The notes beneath the pieces are model-generated. The model was not told the DNA's origin and did not search any database. It saw nothing but the letters and a program-made list of their open reading frames with translations. From NCBI GenBank assembly GCA_021397835.1, contig JAJFZO010000087.1:5332001-5396000 (forward strand): 64,000 nt of DNA, in the 5' to 3' direction. Source of the stretch: Moringa oleifera. Lineage: Eukaryota; Streptophyta; Magnoliopsida; Brassicales; Moringaceae. The position numbers and the translations under genes are program-made. Position 1 is the stretch's first letter, and each line of letters starts with the position of its first letter. Shown piece by piece: positions 1 to 12,095 of the stretch.

Positions 1-74
1 ATCAAAACTAAAAATGTGGAATTTAAAGATTTCACAAATTTCTCATTCTCATAAAAGTCCCCAAATGCCATCAT

Positions 75-1060
75 AATGTCACTTTTCATCACCTCCCAAT
101 AATATTAGATCAGTTAAGTTAAGTACTAAATTGAAACATAAAGTATCATTCTTTCGTCTTTAAAAATAGAAATGAAAACCAAATCTTTAAAAGCATGGAG
201 GCAAAAATCATGAAGTGCCCTAGAATATTGATAGCACCATTCTTCATCTTCCTGACTCTAGTCAAATACTACTTAAATAATATCATTTTCAAAAACATTA
301 ACAAAAACAAAAATTAGAAAGACTCGATATATCCAAAACAATTAAATTAAAACAACCTAGAAGATACCAATGAATATCAACCAAAAAAAGGCCTATTATA
401 GATAATAGCGTTATTTTCTAATTATAAGATGAAGCAGCTTCTTGCATCATTTCATCATAGTTCATTCTTCTTTTAACTTCAAAATTGCATTTTTAGATAC
501 AAGAGTTAACGAGATAAGAGTGATTATTCCTCAAATATTCTCTAAATTATTCAAGAAACTGGCTTAATGCTTGTTGAGAATACTTACGGATATTTGATTA
601 TGTAATATATAAGTATCAATTTGTTGTTTGACTAAGCTTTATCCTGAAGTAAAAGGGCTAGCACCTATAAATAAACAATCCCTAAGAAAGATGGATAATA
701 AAATATGAGAAATTCTATGCTGACTTTATATTTTAAACATTAAATGTGAGGTTGACAGGATAGTGTTAGTAATAAGTTATTGAGCCACAGCTTAGAAATA
801 TCACTTCTCATGCCAAAGCTTGTGTCTAGAGTTCAACAAAAAAACATTTACTAGTAAGGAATGCAAATGAATTATCATGGAGAACCAATAGTTAGCTTAA
901 CAACAATAGTTAGAATCTAAAGAAGTTAGCTGCTTACTCATTCTCCCAGTAGGCTCAGTAAACAAGTTCTAAAATCTTCAAATGAAAAAAATGAAAAGAT
1001 ATGAAATGAACTTGAAAAGATAACTAGAGAGATACATTTTCTTTTATTTTTTAAATTTTG
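75..1060 (-). repeat. Dispersed ~1-kb repeat, copy A (inverted relative to copy B)
   Basis: The reverse complement of this block aligns almost end to end with 26955-27940. Exact anchors include 26 bases at 172-197 against 27821-27846 and 15 bases at 695-709 against 27321-27335, with small indels between anchors. No open reading frame is shared and no terminal inverted repeat or LTR end is evident. Copy B lies just after a resistance-gene tail, but no such tail is found next to copy A, so the repeat is probably a mobile or segmentally duplicated unit rather than part of that gene. Identity unknown. Confidence 0.7.
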
Positions 1061-2320
1061 TTTAGTCATGGAGTGAAAATGGAAAAAAAAAATTATTAAT
1101 TGGTCCTAACTAGGGCTGATCCTGTGAAAATGGAAAAAAGAAATAATAATTACTGCTTGTTCTTGACCAAAAGCAAAGTCTTAGTCTTGTAAAAGTTGGG
1201 GGCATTATCATAATCTTTTCACTGATCAAAGATTCGACGACATCCAGTAATTATAATGGGGGCTTTTTTATGTCATTATCCTGTGTCCTATTAACTCAAA
1301 TTAGTAGAATTTGAAGGCTAATTAGTCAATATGGATATGAATGAAAAATCCATTTTCACCATTATAAGAATACTTTAATCTCACAAATGACAAAAAATGC
1401 CACCAACTTACTTCATCCGCACAATAAGATAAGGTACTTAACATAATTACAGGATAAGAACAACATGCCCCACTTTCAACCAGGCCTGCTTCAGGGGCAG
1501 GGGACCAAGATGGTTGCTTAGGACTCCTCTTTCAAGCGGTGTCCTATTTTTAAATGGCCCTTACTTGATTTTTTTTAAAAAATATTTTTTAATTATTAAT
1601 AAACACGATTTAATTATTGGAGTAAAAAAAAATTAAATCCCTTACTCTATCATAGAAGAGTTACTTGTTCTTCCTCTGATTTCGAATTGTGTAATTAGGA
1701 AGCATTCTAAGAGGGGCAAAGCAGCACTTGAAGCAGCAGGTGCATGGCCAGACCACAACTTCGCCGCGTAACTTTGGGAGCCATGGCTGATATATGTCGA
1801 TCTTATCCTTAGGATGAAACATTTTCCTCGAAGTTGGTAGTAATTTGTCGTTCGTGAGGTTTAAAATATTGTTAGCCAGTGGAAACGCGTTTTTCATCAT
1901 TGAACATAGTCACTAATTAGCCTTCAAATTCTAGAAACTCTTTTCAGGTACGCGATGACAATGACAATGACAACATAAAAGCATTAGCCATTTTTTATAG
2001 AAATTATCCAGTCCCTTGTTCAAAAAGGATGTAATGGAATATCCATAGGTACATAATTTGAAAGATATGGCTGTTCATTTTACTCCAAGTGGTGAAGACA
2101 GCTCCAAAAATGTGCAGAGAGTGAATATCCAAGCTTGACTTTGCTGCCAGGGGGCTGCTGGGTGCTCACTCTACCACTTCAGTTCAACTTTGGCGGTTTC
2201 AGCATTTGTTTAAAAGGCCATGAATCGGTTCGAGTTTTCAAGATTAAGACCATCAAGGATATCAAAATCCTTTACCATATAAACATCTCAAGATTAGTTC
2301 ATGCTGGTGTTATCTCTTGA
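1061..2320. other. Intergenic region downstream of the P450
   Basis: AT-rich sequence with no recognisable gene. Two short near-identical A-rich stretches (about 1073-1102 and 1125-1154) form a small direct duplication. A 79-codon minus-strand frame at 1661-1900 has no family signature. Nothing else is supported. Confidence 0.5.
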
Positions 2321-2323
2321 TTA

Positions 2324-2367
<44 letters not shown>

Positions 2368-2373
2368 AGATTA

Positions 2374-2405
<32 letters not shown>
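2321..2405. repeat. Duplicated GT/TA microsatellite
   Basis: Two successive units, each a short TGTGTG run followed by a long (TA)n run (2322-2365 and 2371-2405), joined by a short AGAGATTATG-type linker. The unit structure suggests a local duplication of the whole compound microsatellite. It lies about 330 bp beyond the P450 stop codon. Confidence 0.85.
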
Positions 2406-2406
<1 letters not shown>

Positions 2407-2731
2407 AGTTTCTTTGTGGTCATGAATTAGTTTTTGAGATTGATAAGAAGGCTGAAGACCACGCACCCATAAAAAACAAAGATAGGGACTAAATTAACTA
2501 GTCATATCAACCAAACCCAGAAAATCAAATCTCCATAAGATCAGGATTAAGACTGTTACATGATAATATTTTCATCCGAAGAAGCATAAAGCGACTCACA
2601 TGATCCTTGTCCGAACAAAGAAAGCATACAACCTCTTAATATTACATGCATGTTCAAATCATAATTATCATCACCCTTTCGTACATAGAATACTATCTAT
2701 TTTCATATTTGCCATCTTTTATTTTTCCAGT

Positions 2732-4403
2732 TCACTCATAAAGATTAGAAGATAATCGTGGGCTAACAAGAACTTCCAGTGGAGTAGCTTTCATATTTAA
2801 TAAGCCACCACTCTCGGTCATATCAACCGGGGCATCCGATGGAGTTGACACGTCAAAAGCATGTAGAAAGCTAGCCAATGACCAGTGCACCATTTGCAGG
2901 CCAAATGAGGTTCCTGGACATGATCTTCTGCCGCTGCCAAATGGGATCAATTCAAAATGTTGACCCCTCACGTCGACATTCTTGTTGGTCGTGAGGAACC
3001 TCTCTGGCCTGAATTCCAAAGGGTCTGGCCACACACGAGGGTCTGTCTGTATCTTCCACAGGTTTACAATCAGGCGGGTGCCTTTAGCCACATGGTGGCC
3101 ACCAACTGTGCAGTCCTCTGTGAATTGGCGCGGTCCTGAGAGAGGTCCCGGAGGATACAATCGCAGTGTCTCTTTAACTACAGCTTGGAGATAGGCCAGC
3201 TTGCTAATGTCGTCTACTTCATTTATGTGTCTTCCTCTGCCCACATGAACGTCCAGCTCTTCTTGAACCTTCTTAAGTGCATGGCGGTTGTTCAGTAGCA
3301 GGGAGAGTGCCCATGTTAGAGTCACCTTTGTTGTGTCACTCCCCCCTGCAATCATGGTCTATAAAATCCAAGATTTTATTATGGTTGAATGAAACGCATG
3401 AAACTAAAGATCAAAAGATAAAAGAAAGAAGAATCAACAAAGAAGGCTATTAACGCACCAAGCATGTTGCTTTGTTGATGGTATCAGCATCAAAGCCCGC
3501 AAGATTTGTGCCTTCAAGGACCCTGAGCATAACATTAATGAAATCTTGCTCCACCTTGTCCTTGCTCGCAGATCTCTTCCGTTTATGCTCCTCTAACCAT
3601 TCTGTGCAAATACTATCCAACTCTTTGGCGGTCTCCTTCATGGCCTTTTCGTGGCCACCAAAATCCATCCATCCAAGAAAAGGAACAGCATCTCTCATCA
3701 CAAAAATCACTATCAAACGAAAGAACTCTCTTGCCGCTTTCTGCCACCTCCTGGCCTCTTCACCCTCAGCACCAGCACCAAAGTACCTCTTCCTTGCAAC
3801 CATCCTAAGAAGCATATTAAAGGTCAAGTCAGTAAACCATTGCTTCATTTCTACCAAAACATGGCCCGAGCTATTGCTGCCATTGGTCCAGTGCTTGTAC
3901 AACTCTTTCAGGGAGGTCTCTGCTTCAGAGACCCGAACCTGCTGGAGCAGCTCAACCCTGCGGTTTGAAAGTAGCTCCACGGTGACTATTTTACGCATCT
4001 CCCGCCAGTATGGACCGTAGGGGGCAAACCCAAACATGGCATAGTCGTAGCCCAAGTGTTTTACAGCTATCATTTTGGGACGGGAGCTGACAGCCAAGTC
4101 ATGGGATGTAAATACTTCCTTGGCAATCTCCCAAGTACTCACCACCACAGCTGGATAGATACCGAGCCGAACGGTGAAGATTGGACCGTATTTATCAGCC
4201 ATGGCTCCCAAAGTTATGTGGAGAATTTGAGGTCGTCCTAACAAAGGGAGGTGACCTATTACAGGCCATGCACCCTCTGCTTCAGGTGCTGCTTGGGCAT
4301 TTCTAGAAACTGCTTGTTTCCTAATGAAACCATACCAGAACAGAAGAACAAGTAATCCTAACCCAGCTATGCTAGAGTTCAAGGAATTAAAAGGAAGATC
4401 CAT
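2732..4403 (-). CDS. Cytochrome P450, CYP82 family
   Basis: Haem-thiolate monooxygenase, expected on the ER membrane. There are two exons: exon 1 is 4403-3459 (315 aa) and exon 2 is 3358-2732 (208 aa plus stop). The 100-bp phase-0 intron has a GTGCGT donor and an ATAG acceptor, and the total of 523 aa is normal for the family. Visible parts are an N-terminal membrane anchor (about residues 10-25), a Pro/Gly hinge ([12 protein letters not shown]), I-helix AGGSDTT at 319-325, ExxR (ETLR) at 378-381, PERF at 433-436 and haem loop [10 protein letters not shown] with Cys462. The intron position just before the I-helix motif and the overall sequence point to CYP82. The start at 4403 is chosen because the anchor follows directly; an in-frame ATG at 4562 would add 53 non-anchor residues. 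CYP82 enzymes oxidise terpenoids, flavones or alkaloids, so the substrate here is unknown. A terpene synthase lies about 16 kb away. No disabling change is seen. Confidence 0.93.
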
Positions 4404-5149
4404 TCTTGATTGTAATGCAAAGATTAGGTTTGCATAGATAGGTGGGAACGGAGAGCAATGTAGAAAACTTTTGCTATCTATAAAATAGCATAGCACACAA
4501 CTAAATTTGCTGCTTTCAGTGGGAAGTGACAAGTTTGTGTATTTCTTTTTCTCAGCATCCATGGCCCAGCCTAGAAAATTTCCCCAAGATGAAATGGTTA
4601 CTTTCCGAAAACAAAAAAAGAATCGTCCAAAGAGAACCTACTTAGACATAATAACCTCACTGATTGGGCTCTCAGGATATGTTTGGGTCAAAATTACTTA
4701 TTTAATGTTATAAATATTAACTATCTTTGATTTATATTTATGCATTATATATTTAAAATATTTACTTATTTTATCAATTAAAATATTAACAAGTTATCGG
4801 ATAAAAATATCTTAAATTTACTGTTTATGGGCAGGTAATTGACAGGTATCTTTACAATTATAATATTTCATATCTTGAGAATCATATTTAGGTTAGAATT
4901 TTATGGGAAGTAAATTATCATAGATAGTTCTAGTTTCAATGAAACTTAATTTAAGAGTAAGTATTGTATATAGGTAAGTGGTTTACTAGAAGAAGGTGCA
5001 GAGAAAATATTGAGAAAGTTTGTCAGAGCAAATTACCTTTATTTGGAGATCCAAAAAGAGCTCAATGGTTTTCGCCATGAAAACCCTGCATATTGAAAAG
5101 AGTTATAAGCAAAATGTAGTTATATGAGTGGAGGGGATCTCATTAAATA
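4404..5149. promoter_or_regulatory. P450 upstream region
   Basis: This holds the presumed promoter and 5' UTR of the minus-strand P450. On the minus strand an AT-rich TATTTTATAG tract at about 4474-4490 lies roughly 75-85 bases before the chosen ATG and could serve as a TATA element, which would place the alternative ATG at 4562 upstream of transcription. From about 4700 onward the sequence is featureless and AT-rich. Confidence 0.3.
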
Positions 5150-5300
5150 GTGTTTCAATAAGTGTTGCAACACTGATTATGACAATTGAAGGAGGAGCTT
5201 GATGTGTAAGAAACAATTAGTGCTTGTAACTGGGACTTAGTGGATTATTCAATGTCTAGGCATGAACCCCCGTGTATAGGGTGATTAACTAAAACATGTA
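5150..5300 (+). mobile_element. Copia LTR 3' part (R/U5-like), element A
   Basis: The sequence contains the run GGGACTTAGTGGATTATTC and a following 'gtgtatagg' tract, wording typical of the 3' part of plant Ty1/copia LTRs. A gag start follows about 130 bp downstream in the same orientation. The 5' part of the LTR and a clean primer-binding site are not recognised, so limits are approximate. Confidence 0.45.
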
Positions 5301-5424
5301 AAAATCTTACCTGTATTATTTATGTTTATACTTGTGTTTTATTACAAACCGATTAAATCGTAACATAAACATAAACTTCGATCAATCAATTCGTATAAAA
5401 ACAAATCACGCAATAGAACTATTA

Positions 5425-8400
5425 AGAGAAGGAGAATCGATTTCACAACTATTATTGTTGGATGGTTCCAACTACTCATATTGAAAACATGTATCTTGGA
5501 TTCACAAAGCCATTGAAGGCTTGGAGAGTAATGTTAACAAAATGAACTCCAACTACAAACACTGTGGAATGGATTATCAAACCCAAACCTAAATCTACAT
5601 AAACAATTGAAGAAGATTCTTTGTCAAACTACAACTCAAAGACTTTGAATGCAATTTTCAACATGTTTGATGTCAATTAGTTTAAATCGATTTTAACATG
5701 CAAAACAATACAAGATGCATGGTCTATTCATGAGGTTGCTCACAAAGCACTTTTACTGTAAAACAATCCAAATTTTAGATGTTAACTACCCAGTTAAAAA
5801 ATTTTAGAGTGCTTGATAATTACTCAATTCCTGATTTTAATTTCTCACTTGGTGATATTGCTAATGAATGTTTTTCTTGCGAGAAAAATATTCTAGATTA
5901 AAATTTATAAGAAAGTCCTTAAGTATTTATTAGAAAGGTTTGCATATAAGTTAATAACAATAGAAGAAGTTCATGATGTAGAAGCCATGAAGTTGGATGA
6001 GTTGATGGAATCTTTATAAAATTTTGAGATGAATCTGAGATGAAAGAAAAAGGAGAAAAACATTGCCTTGCAAGCTAAATCTTACAAGTAAGTAGCTGAT
6101 GATGTATTAGCTAGAGGATCATGAAAGCATAAATGAGTCGTTACCCTTGTTGACGAAAAATCTCAGTAGCATACTCAAGAAGGCTAATAAGGAAAACAAA
6201 GATAAAAACTTCAAATCAAGGAAGTCTCCTAGATCAACTACTCCTAATGCCTCAATCGAGTTCAAGAAAGACAAAGGGATGCAATATTGAGAGTATGAAG
6301 ACTTCGGACATATCCAAGTTGAATGCATTAAGACACTCAAGAAAAAGGAAAGAGTTGAATATTGCTTGGAGTGAGGAGGATCCTCTAATGATTACACAAA
6401 AGATAATGATGATCTTACTAGTAATTATGTGGCATTCGCTATGACTAGTCACAAACCTGAAGAAACCTATGTTGCATCTTAGATTGCAATACAAACCACT
6501 ACTCCATTATCGATGCATGAAAATACCTATCAATTTGATTTTAATTGCAATAGTATTAGTGGAGACTTGAATCTCAAAGATTAAGAAAACTATTAGCTTA
6601 TGTACAATAAATGGATACTTGAAAAGAATGAATGTTTGGTGAAAAAGATTAAGAACTTGAAAAGGAAAATAAGTCTTGCAAAAAGCTGCAATCCATTTTG
6701 AGGTATTGGCTACTAAACAATATGACAAACTTTAGAAACTTCAAGCTCAAAGTTAAGACATTCAAAATTCCCTGAAGATGTTGAATTATGGATCAACAAA
6801 ATTTGGGTCACATTTTGGCCATAAGCAAAAATAATGGAGATCGCCATGGTCTTGATTGTGTTGGTGGCACATCTAGTTTAGACACAATGCTTGCCAAAGA
6901 AACAATCAAAGTTTTTTTAGTTCCTAAACCATGTAAGTCCTCCAATACTATTCCTTTGAAGTATGTCAATTCTTCGGACTAGAATCCTAATACTATTTAT
7001 AAATTTACTTGCAAATCAGGTAAATCTTTTAAAGTTGAAAATTTAAAAATAATAGGTTTATTCTTATATGTCATTTTTGTAATAGACTTGGATACATTAG
7101 ATCTCACTGTTATAAGCTAATGAATATGGTTAAAAAAGGGAATTATCATGTACTGGTAAATTAAGAAGTACGCTAAGAATTGACTTATCCAATAATACTT
7201 CTTGCAAAATTTGGATAAAAAAATCTGATTTAAAATGTAATGTGGCATATATGGCATATGTGTCTTTAAAAGTAAGTGCTACTAACCTTTGATATTTTGA
7301 TAATGGATTTTTCAAGCATTGATAGGTGATTTAAAAATTTAAGGAAATTACAATGAATATAATAATGGGAAGATTGCTTTTAGTAATGATGTAAGAGGTC
7401 ACATTATAAGTTTAGAACTCTAGATGTAACCGGGCTACCCAAATTGAAGAAAGTGTTGCATGCTGAGGGATTAACAACAAACTTAATCAGTATCAACCTG
7501 CTCTGTGATCAAGACTTAAATGTCAAATTCCCCAAGGATGAATGCCTTGTATTTGATAAAGTTAGAAAATATGTCATGAAAAGTTCTAGATCATCTTATA
7601 ATTATTATTTGCTTTAACATGCCTAAACATGTCACAAAATCTCTTTTGATGAGATTAAATTATAGTACTAAAATTTCTTTCATTGAAACTATAAGATTCT
7701 AACTAAAAATGCGAGTATAGGTGCTATTAAAGGAGTACGTGAGCTAAAAAAGAAAAAAAAAAGGAATTTATGAACATACCGTCTAGAAAAACAAGTCAAA
7801 GTATCACATAGAGGGTTACAACACATAGGCATAACATGGGTACTTGAGTAGTTGCATATGGATGTACTAAGGCTTACACAAGTCAAAAGTATATCTGGTA
7901 AGATATATATTTTTGTGTGCATAAATAATTTTTTCAAATTTATCTAGGTAGATTTCAATAAGAAAGAGTCTAACATGTTTGATGTATTTAAAGACTTATG
8001 AATTAAGTTGAAAAATGAGAAACATTACAAAATTAAAAGAATAGTAATGATCTAAAGTGATCACGGTAGGAATTTTGAAAATACTATCTTTATTGATTTT
8101 TACAATGAACATGACATTTTGCATAAATTTTTTGCTCCTAAAACACCTTAATAGAATGGGGTCATAGGGGAAAAAATGACCATTCAAGAAATGGGTAGAG
8201 TCATGTTGAATTCGAAGAAATTCACTTAAAAATTATGCGCTGAGGCTGTTAAAGTGCGTACCATACCATTGAAAGGGTATATTTACGACTAAGTCCTAAG
8301 AAAACACTTTATGAGATTTGAAAGGATAAAATATCTAATCTTAGATAATTTTATGTTTTTAGTTGTGTATGCTAAGTATTAAAATATCTTAATCCTTTAG

Positions 8401-8830
8401 GAAAATTTGATTCAAAAAGTGATTATGGAATATTCCTGAAATACTCTATTAATGGTAAGGCTTATTGTATTTATAATTCGAGAACTAAAACTGTTATGAA
8501 ATCTACAAATGCAGTTGCTGATAATTTCAAATAGCTCATGCCTATTTTAAACATTTAGAAAAGACATTCTCAGTGAAGATCAAAATGAGAAAGTGATACT
8601 AATGTCACAATAGTTACAACAATAAAAGTAACCAATTTTACTATGCCATCTTAAAACTACTCTGATGATGTTACCAATCCTTGTTTTGAAATTAATGATC
8701 TTATTAGATGTGAACCTTCTTCCAAAATGAAGAAGAATCATTCTATCACTGAAGTTCATGAACAATTATATGATGGCAAACCAAGAAATATATTGAGACT
8801 TAATTATAAAGATATAGTCACGTTTGTTTG
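5425..8830 (+). mobile_element. Degraded Ty1/copia internal region, element A (gag to integrase)
   Basis: Conceptual translation with many stops and frameshifts follows the copia order. The gag start reads LLLLDGSNYSYWK at about 5440-5495. A broken zinc knuckle (EYEDFGHIQVEC) lies near 6285-6320, and a second knuckle at 7069-7110 (CHFCNRLGYIRSHC) has the metal-binding His replaced by Tyr. The pre-integrase segment at 7415-7620 includes KKVLHAEGLTTNLISI. The integrase core is at about 7780-8220 with LHMD and SDHG catalytic aspartates recognisable; the Glu context reads NGVIGEK, so the third catalytic residue is disrupted. The integrase C-terminal part runs to about 8560. A linker (SSKMKKNHSI) near 8725 is usual just before reverse transcriptase, but the RT of this element is absent: a different copia integrase follows. 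Non-functional remnant. Confidence 0.8.
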
Positions 8831-8879
8831 TTAACTTATATGTTTGAACTGAACCCCTTGAATGAATTCACTTTAAAAT

Positions 8880-9590
8880 TTATGAATTTAATGGTGTTTT
8901 AATAATAAATAAAAAAAGATATTTTGTAACATTCATTGATAAGTGTTCTAATTACACTTTGTGTAACTTATGAAAAATAAAAGTGAAGTAATTGACATGT
9001 TTAAAATATTTTTAACTGAAGTTGAAACTCAGTGCAATATGAAGGTAGAGATATTACGTAGTGATAAAGGCACTGAGTATGATTATGTTTCCTTTATTGA
9101 ATTTCATAAGGCCAATGGAATAATTCATGAAATAATTGTACCTTACTGTCTTGAAATGAATGGCAAAGCTGAACGAAAAAATAGGATCCTTATTGAATTA
9201 ATAGTTATCATTTTACTAAACTCGGGTGTAATTTCTCATTGATGGGGAGAAATTTTATTGACTTTGTGTTATGTACTTAATAAAGTCCCTAAATATAAAG
9301 TAAGATATCTCTCTATGAAATCTTGAAGAACAAGTAACTCAATTTGTTCGATTTAAGAACTTGGGGTTGCTTAGCTTATGTTCAAATTCCTGATCCCGAA
9401 AGGAATAAACTTGCTAGTAGAACATATGAATGTGTATTCATAAGATGTGCTACAAATAGTAAGGCATATAGGTCCTTTGACTTGAAAGGACATGTAACCA
9501 CTAAATCTAATTGTCAACCCTATAGTTTCACATGATGAAAATGTGATGATGTGTTTCATGATAATAAATAATTTTAAAACTGATCTTTTA
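8880..9590 (+). pseudogene. Ty1/copia integrase remnant, element B
   Basis: A second, different copia integrase directly follows the first. It shows YFVTFIDK near 8922, then MKNKSEVIDMFK and RSDKGTEY (8970-9080), NGKAERKNR (about 9157-9185), which keeps a catalytic Glu, and a WGCLAYVQIPD segment at 9364-9396 with frame changes between blocks. The frame breaks at 9243 and again after about 9535. Its sequence type fits the reverse transcriptase found at 11125-12095, so the two are probably halves of one element split by the LTR at about 9598-10872. Confidence 0.75.
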
Positions 9591-9597
9591 AATGAGA

Positions 9598-10872
9598 TGT
9601 GAAGCTTAGGTTGAAGATACTTGGAGTTATGTTATAAACAAAAAAGGTTGGAGGTCAAGTAAGTAGACTAAGATCTCTAGGAACTTATATACATCTCCTT
9701 GAATGTACTCAAGATTGCTTTTATTTGCATGCATGATAAAAAAAGGTTTAAAGCAAAATCATTTCTTTATAAAAGCCTTTCAAATCATAAAACACTCTTC
9801 ATAAAATAATAAGGCTTAAACCAAGAGCAAAGCCAAGGAAATGTCTTGGCTGATATCACCACCCAACAGCTAGTATCATAGCCTAAGCTACTACTTTAGA
9901 AAGTGAATCGCCCAAAGGCTAGTGTCATTACTCATGTTACTGCCTAGGTCGGTATTACTGCCTAATGGTCAATATCACTACCCAATGATCGATATCACTG
10001 CCCAAGCTATTGCCTTGAGAAGTAAGACCACTTAGAGACTGGTGCCAAAGACCAAGCTACTACTTTGGTCGTAAGCACCACCCATGCTTTCAGGTTGTTG
10101 GGTGATACTGCTCAACATATCTTGTCACCGACTAACTCATGTCCTGATCGATGCCGACATACTTAGTTGACTGGTGCCACCTCCCAGCTGATCAATGCCA
10201 CCCCACAAACGAGGAAAATTTGAATTTTTGTGTCTAATTGCCAATTGGTTAATACCATCGTTCAATTACCTAATGCCACCGCCCTAATGAGATTTTTGAA
10301 TTTTAAATAAGGAAAGATATGTCTAACAACTAAATTTTAAAGTGAAAGTCTAAAAGGGCTTTGAAAAATAGATGATGATAACTTTTCAAAAAGCAAAAAA
10401 AGATTTAAATAAGGTATCTCTCTTAAGATTAAAATTTTTTCACTTTCTTAAGCATCAAAACTCTTCTTGAGCATTTCTTATAAGATCTAATGTTACATTG
10501 TACTCTTAATACTCTAAAAGAAAATTTCATTTATTGTATCTTTCTTGAAAAATTGAGATAGTTGGTGAGGGCATTCATCAAAATTGTAAAAAGCTTGGTT
10601 GAGATTGAACAAAATGATTGTTTAAAGAAATAGAAAAATCGTCAAGTTTGACTTGAAATTGTAGACATAGGCAACCTTTGGTCGACTACATAAATATTTT
10701 ATTTGCTCTCTTTACCCTCTTTCTTTTTATATTATGCATATTTAATTATTGATTGTCTTACATGATTGTTAGACTTAAGCAAGCAAATTCAAAATAGAAA
10801 AACGTGGTCTATAAGAAGACAATTTAAAATAATCAATTCACCCCTCTCTTGGTTGCTTACATAAGGCCAACA
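9598..10872 (+). mobile_element. Solo copia-type LTR inserted in element B
   Basis: No coding potential. The right part carries the usual 3' LTR wording of SIRE-like copia elements: 'ggtgagggcattcatcaaa' at about 10564, 'aaaacgtggtctataagaagac' near 10799, and an end at 'ccctctcttggttgcttac...ccaaca' (about 10842-10872). The left edge is less certain; 'tggaggtcaagtaagtagac' at about 9650 is usually close to the LTR start. No target-site duplication could be matched. It separates integrase and reverse transcriptase of element B. Confidence 0.6.
9830..10290 (+). repeat. Degenerate minisatellite within the LTR
   Basis: Repeated 25-35-base units built on 'ctgatatcaccaccca', 'tatcactgcccaa' and 'tggtgccacctccca' motifs, each combining a TATCAC/TGCCAC word with a TGCCCA/CGCCCA word. 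The tract is clearly more GC-rich than its surroundings. Confidence 0.65.
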
Positions 10873-11124
10873 CTATGAATGTAGGTTTCTCTTTACATTA
10901 AGGAATAGTGGGATGTTTAACTTTTAATAGTTAGCCAAATGTTAGAGTTAATGAACTAAATGCTAAAATTAATGAACTAATTGAAGAAGAAATGAGTTTA
11001 GGCAGAGCAAATGAATTAGAACTTCTAAGGATTATAAAGCCGACATTTATGCATACACCTTAGAGGAAGACCGCCAAACTCTTTAAGAAACTTTATCTTC
11101 TTTAAATGCCAACCTAAGGAAAGA

Positions 11125-12095
11125 AGCAGTCAATAGAACTTGGCATGTAGCAAACTTACCTCTACAACTTTACAATAGGTTGTAAATGGGTACTAAAGAA
11201 TAAAGTGAAACTCGATGGTCATAAGGTTCACCTTGTAGCCAAAGGGTATAGAAAAAGAAAGAATGAAATTTTTTTTGATTTTTTTTTTTGTTCGTAGAAT
11301 AACATCTGTATGAATGTTAATAGCTTTAGCGGCTATACACCATTTAGTAATACATCAAATAGATGTTAAACCACATTCGTAAATGGAGGATTAGAAGAAG
11401 AGATTCACATGGACCAACTTGAAGGCTTTGCAGTACTTGGCCTAGAAAACAAAGTTTACAAGTTAAACAAATCATTGTATGGTTTGAAACAAACGCCTAA
11501 GTAATAGCATAAGAAATTTGATAATATCATCATTTCACATGAATTTAAAGTAAATGAAAATGATAAGTATATCTATTATAAAAGTGAATAATCTTTGCAC
11601 TATCATATGTTTTTATGTGAACGGCCTGCTTATTTTTGGCTTTGATATTCATGTCGTAAAAAATATAAAGTCCTTACTTAGTGCTAACTTCGATATGAAA
11701 GATTTAAAAGAAGCTAATGTAATCCTTGGAATAAAGATAACTAGGTCAAAAAATGGACTTTTCTTTATATCGACCACATTATATTAAGAAGATCCTCAAG
11801 AAATACAATTACTTTAACTATAAATCTGCATGCACTCCTTATGATCCTAGTGTTAAATTGCCCAAGAATATTGGAGACAGTGTTAGACAAATTAAATAGG
11901 CTAGCTTCATTGGTAGCTTACGCTATGCTATTAACTACACTAAGCCTGACATAGCTTATGTTATGGGATTACTCTATAAGTTTACCAGTAGATCTGGCAT
12001 CGAGCATTGACATTTTGTTGAAAAGGTCATGAAGTACCTCAAGAGGTCCAAAAAACTAGGATTGTATTACCAAAAGTTTTTTACTATTCTAGAAT
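11125..12095 (+). pseudogene. Ty1/copia reverse transcriptase remnant, element B
   Basis: The start of RT is recognised by IGCKWVLKNKVKLDGHK (about 11172-11222), followed by EEEIHMDQLEGFAV near 11400 and KSLYGLKQTPK near 11470. The catalytic YVDD box reads YVNGLLIFG (about 11613), so both aspartates are lost. Downstream blocks are FDMKDLKEANVILGIK (about 11690-11740) and an 'IGSLRYA' block near 11910. RNase H is not recognised. Several stops and frameshifts occur. Plant copia RT without doubt, but inactive. Confidence 0.8.

Noticed and set aside
1661..1900. 79-codon minus-strand frame rich in Cys near its end
   Set aside because: No signal peptide, no spacing of Cys like known peptides, no family signature; fits chance.
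2957..4241. Plus-strand frames across the P450
   Set aside because: They are other-frame shadows of the minus-strand P450 exons, which carry all functional motifs.
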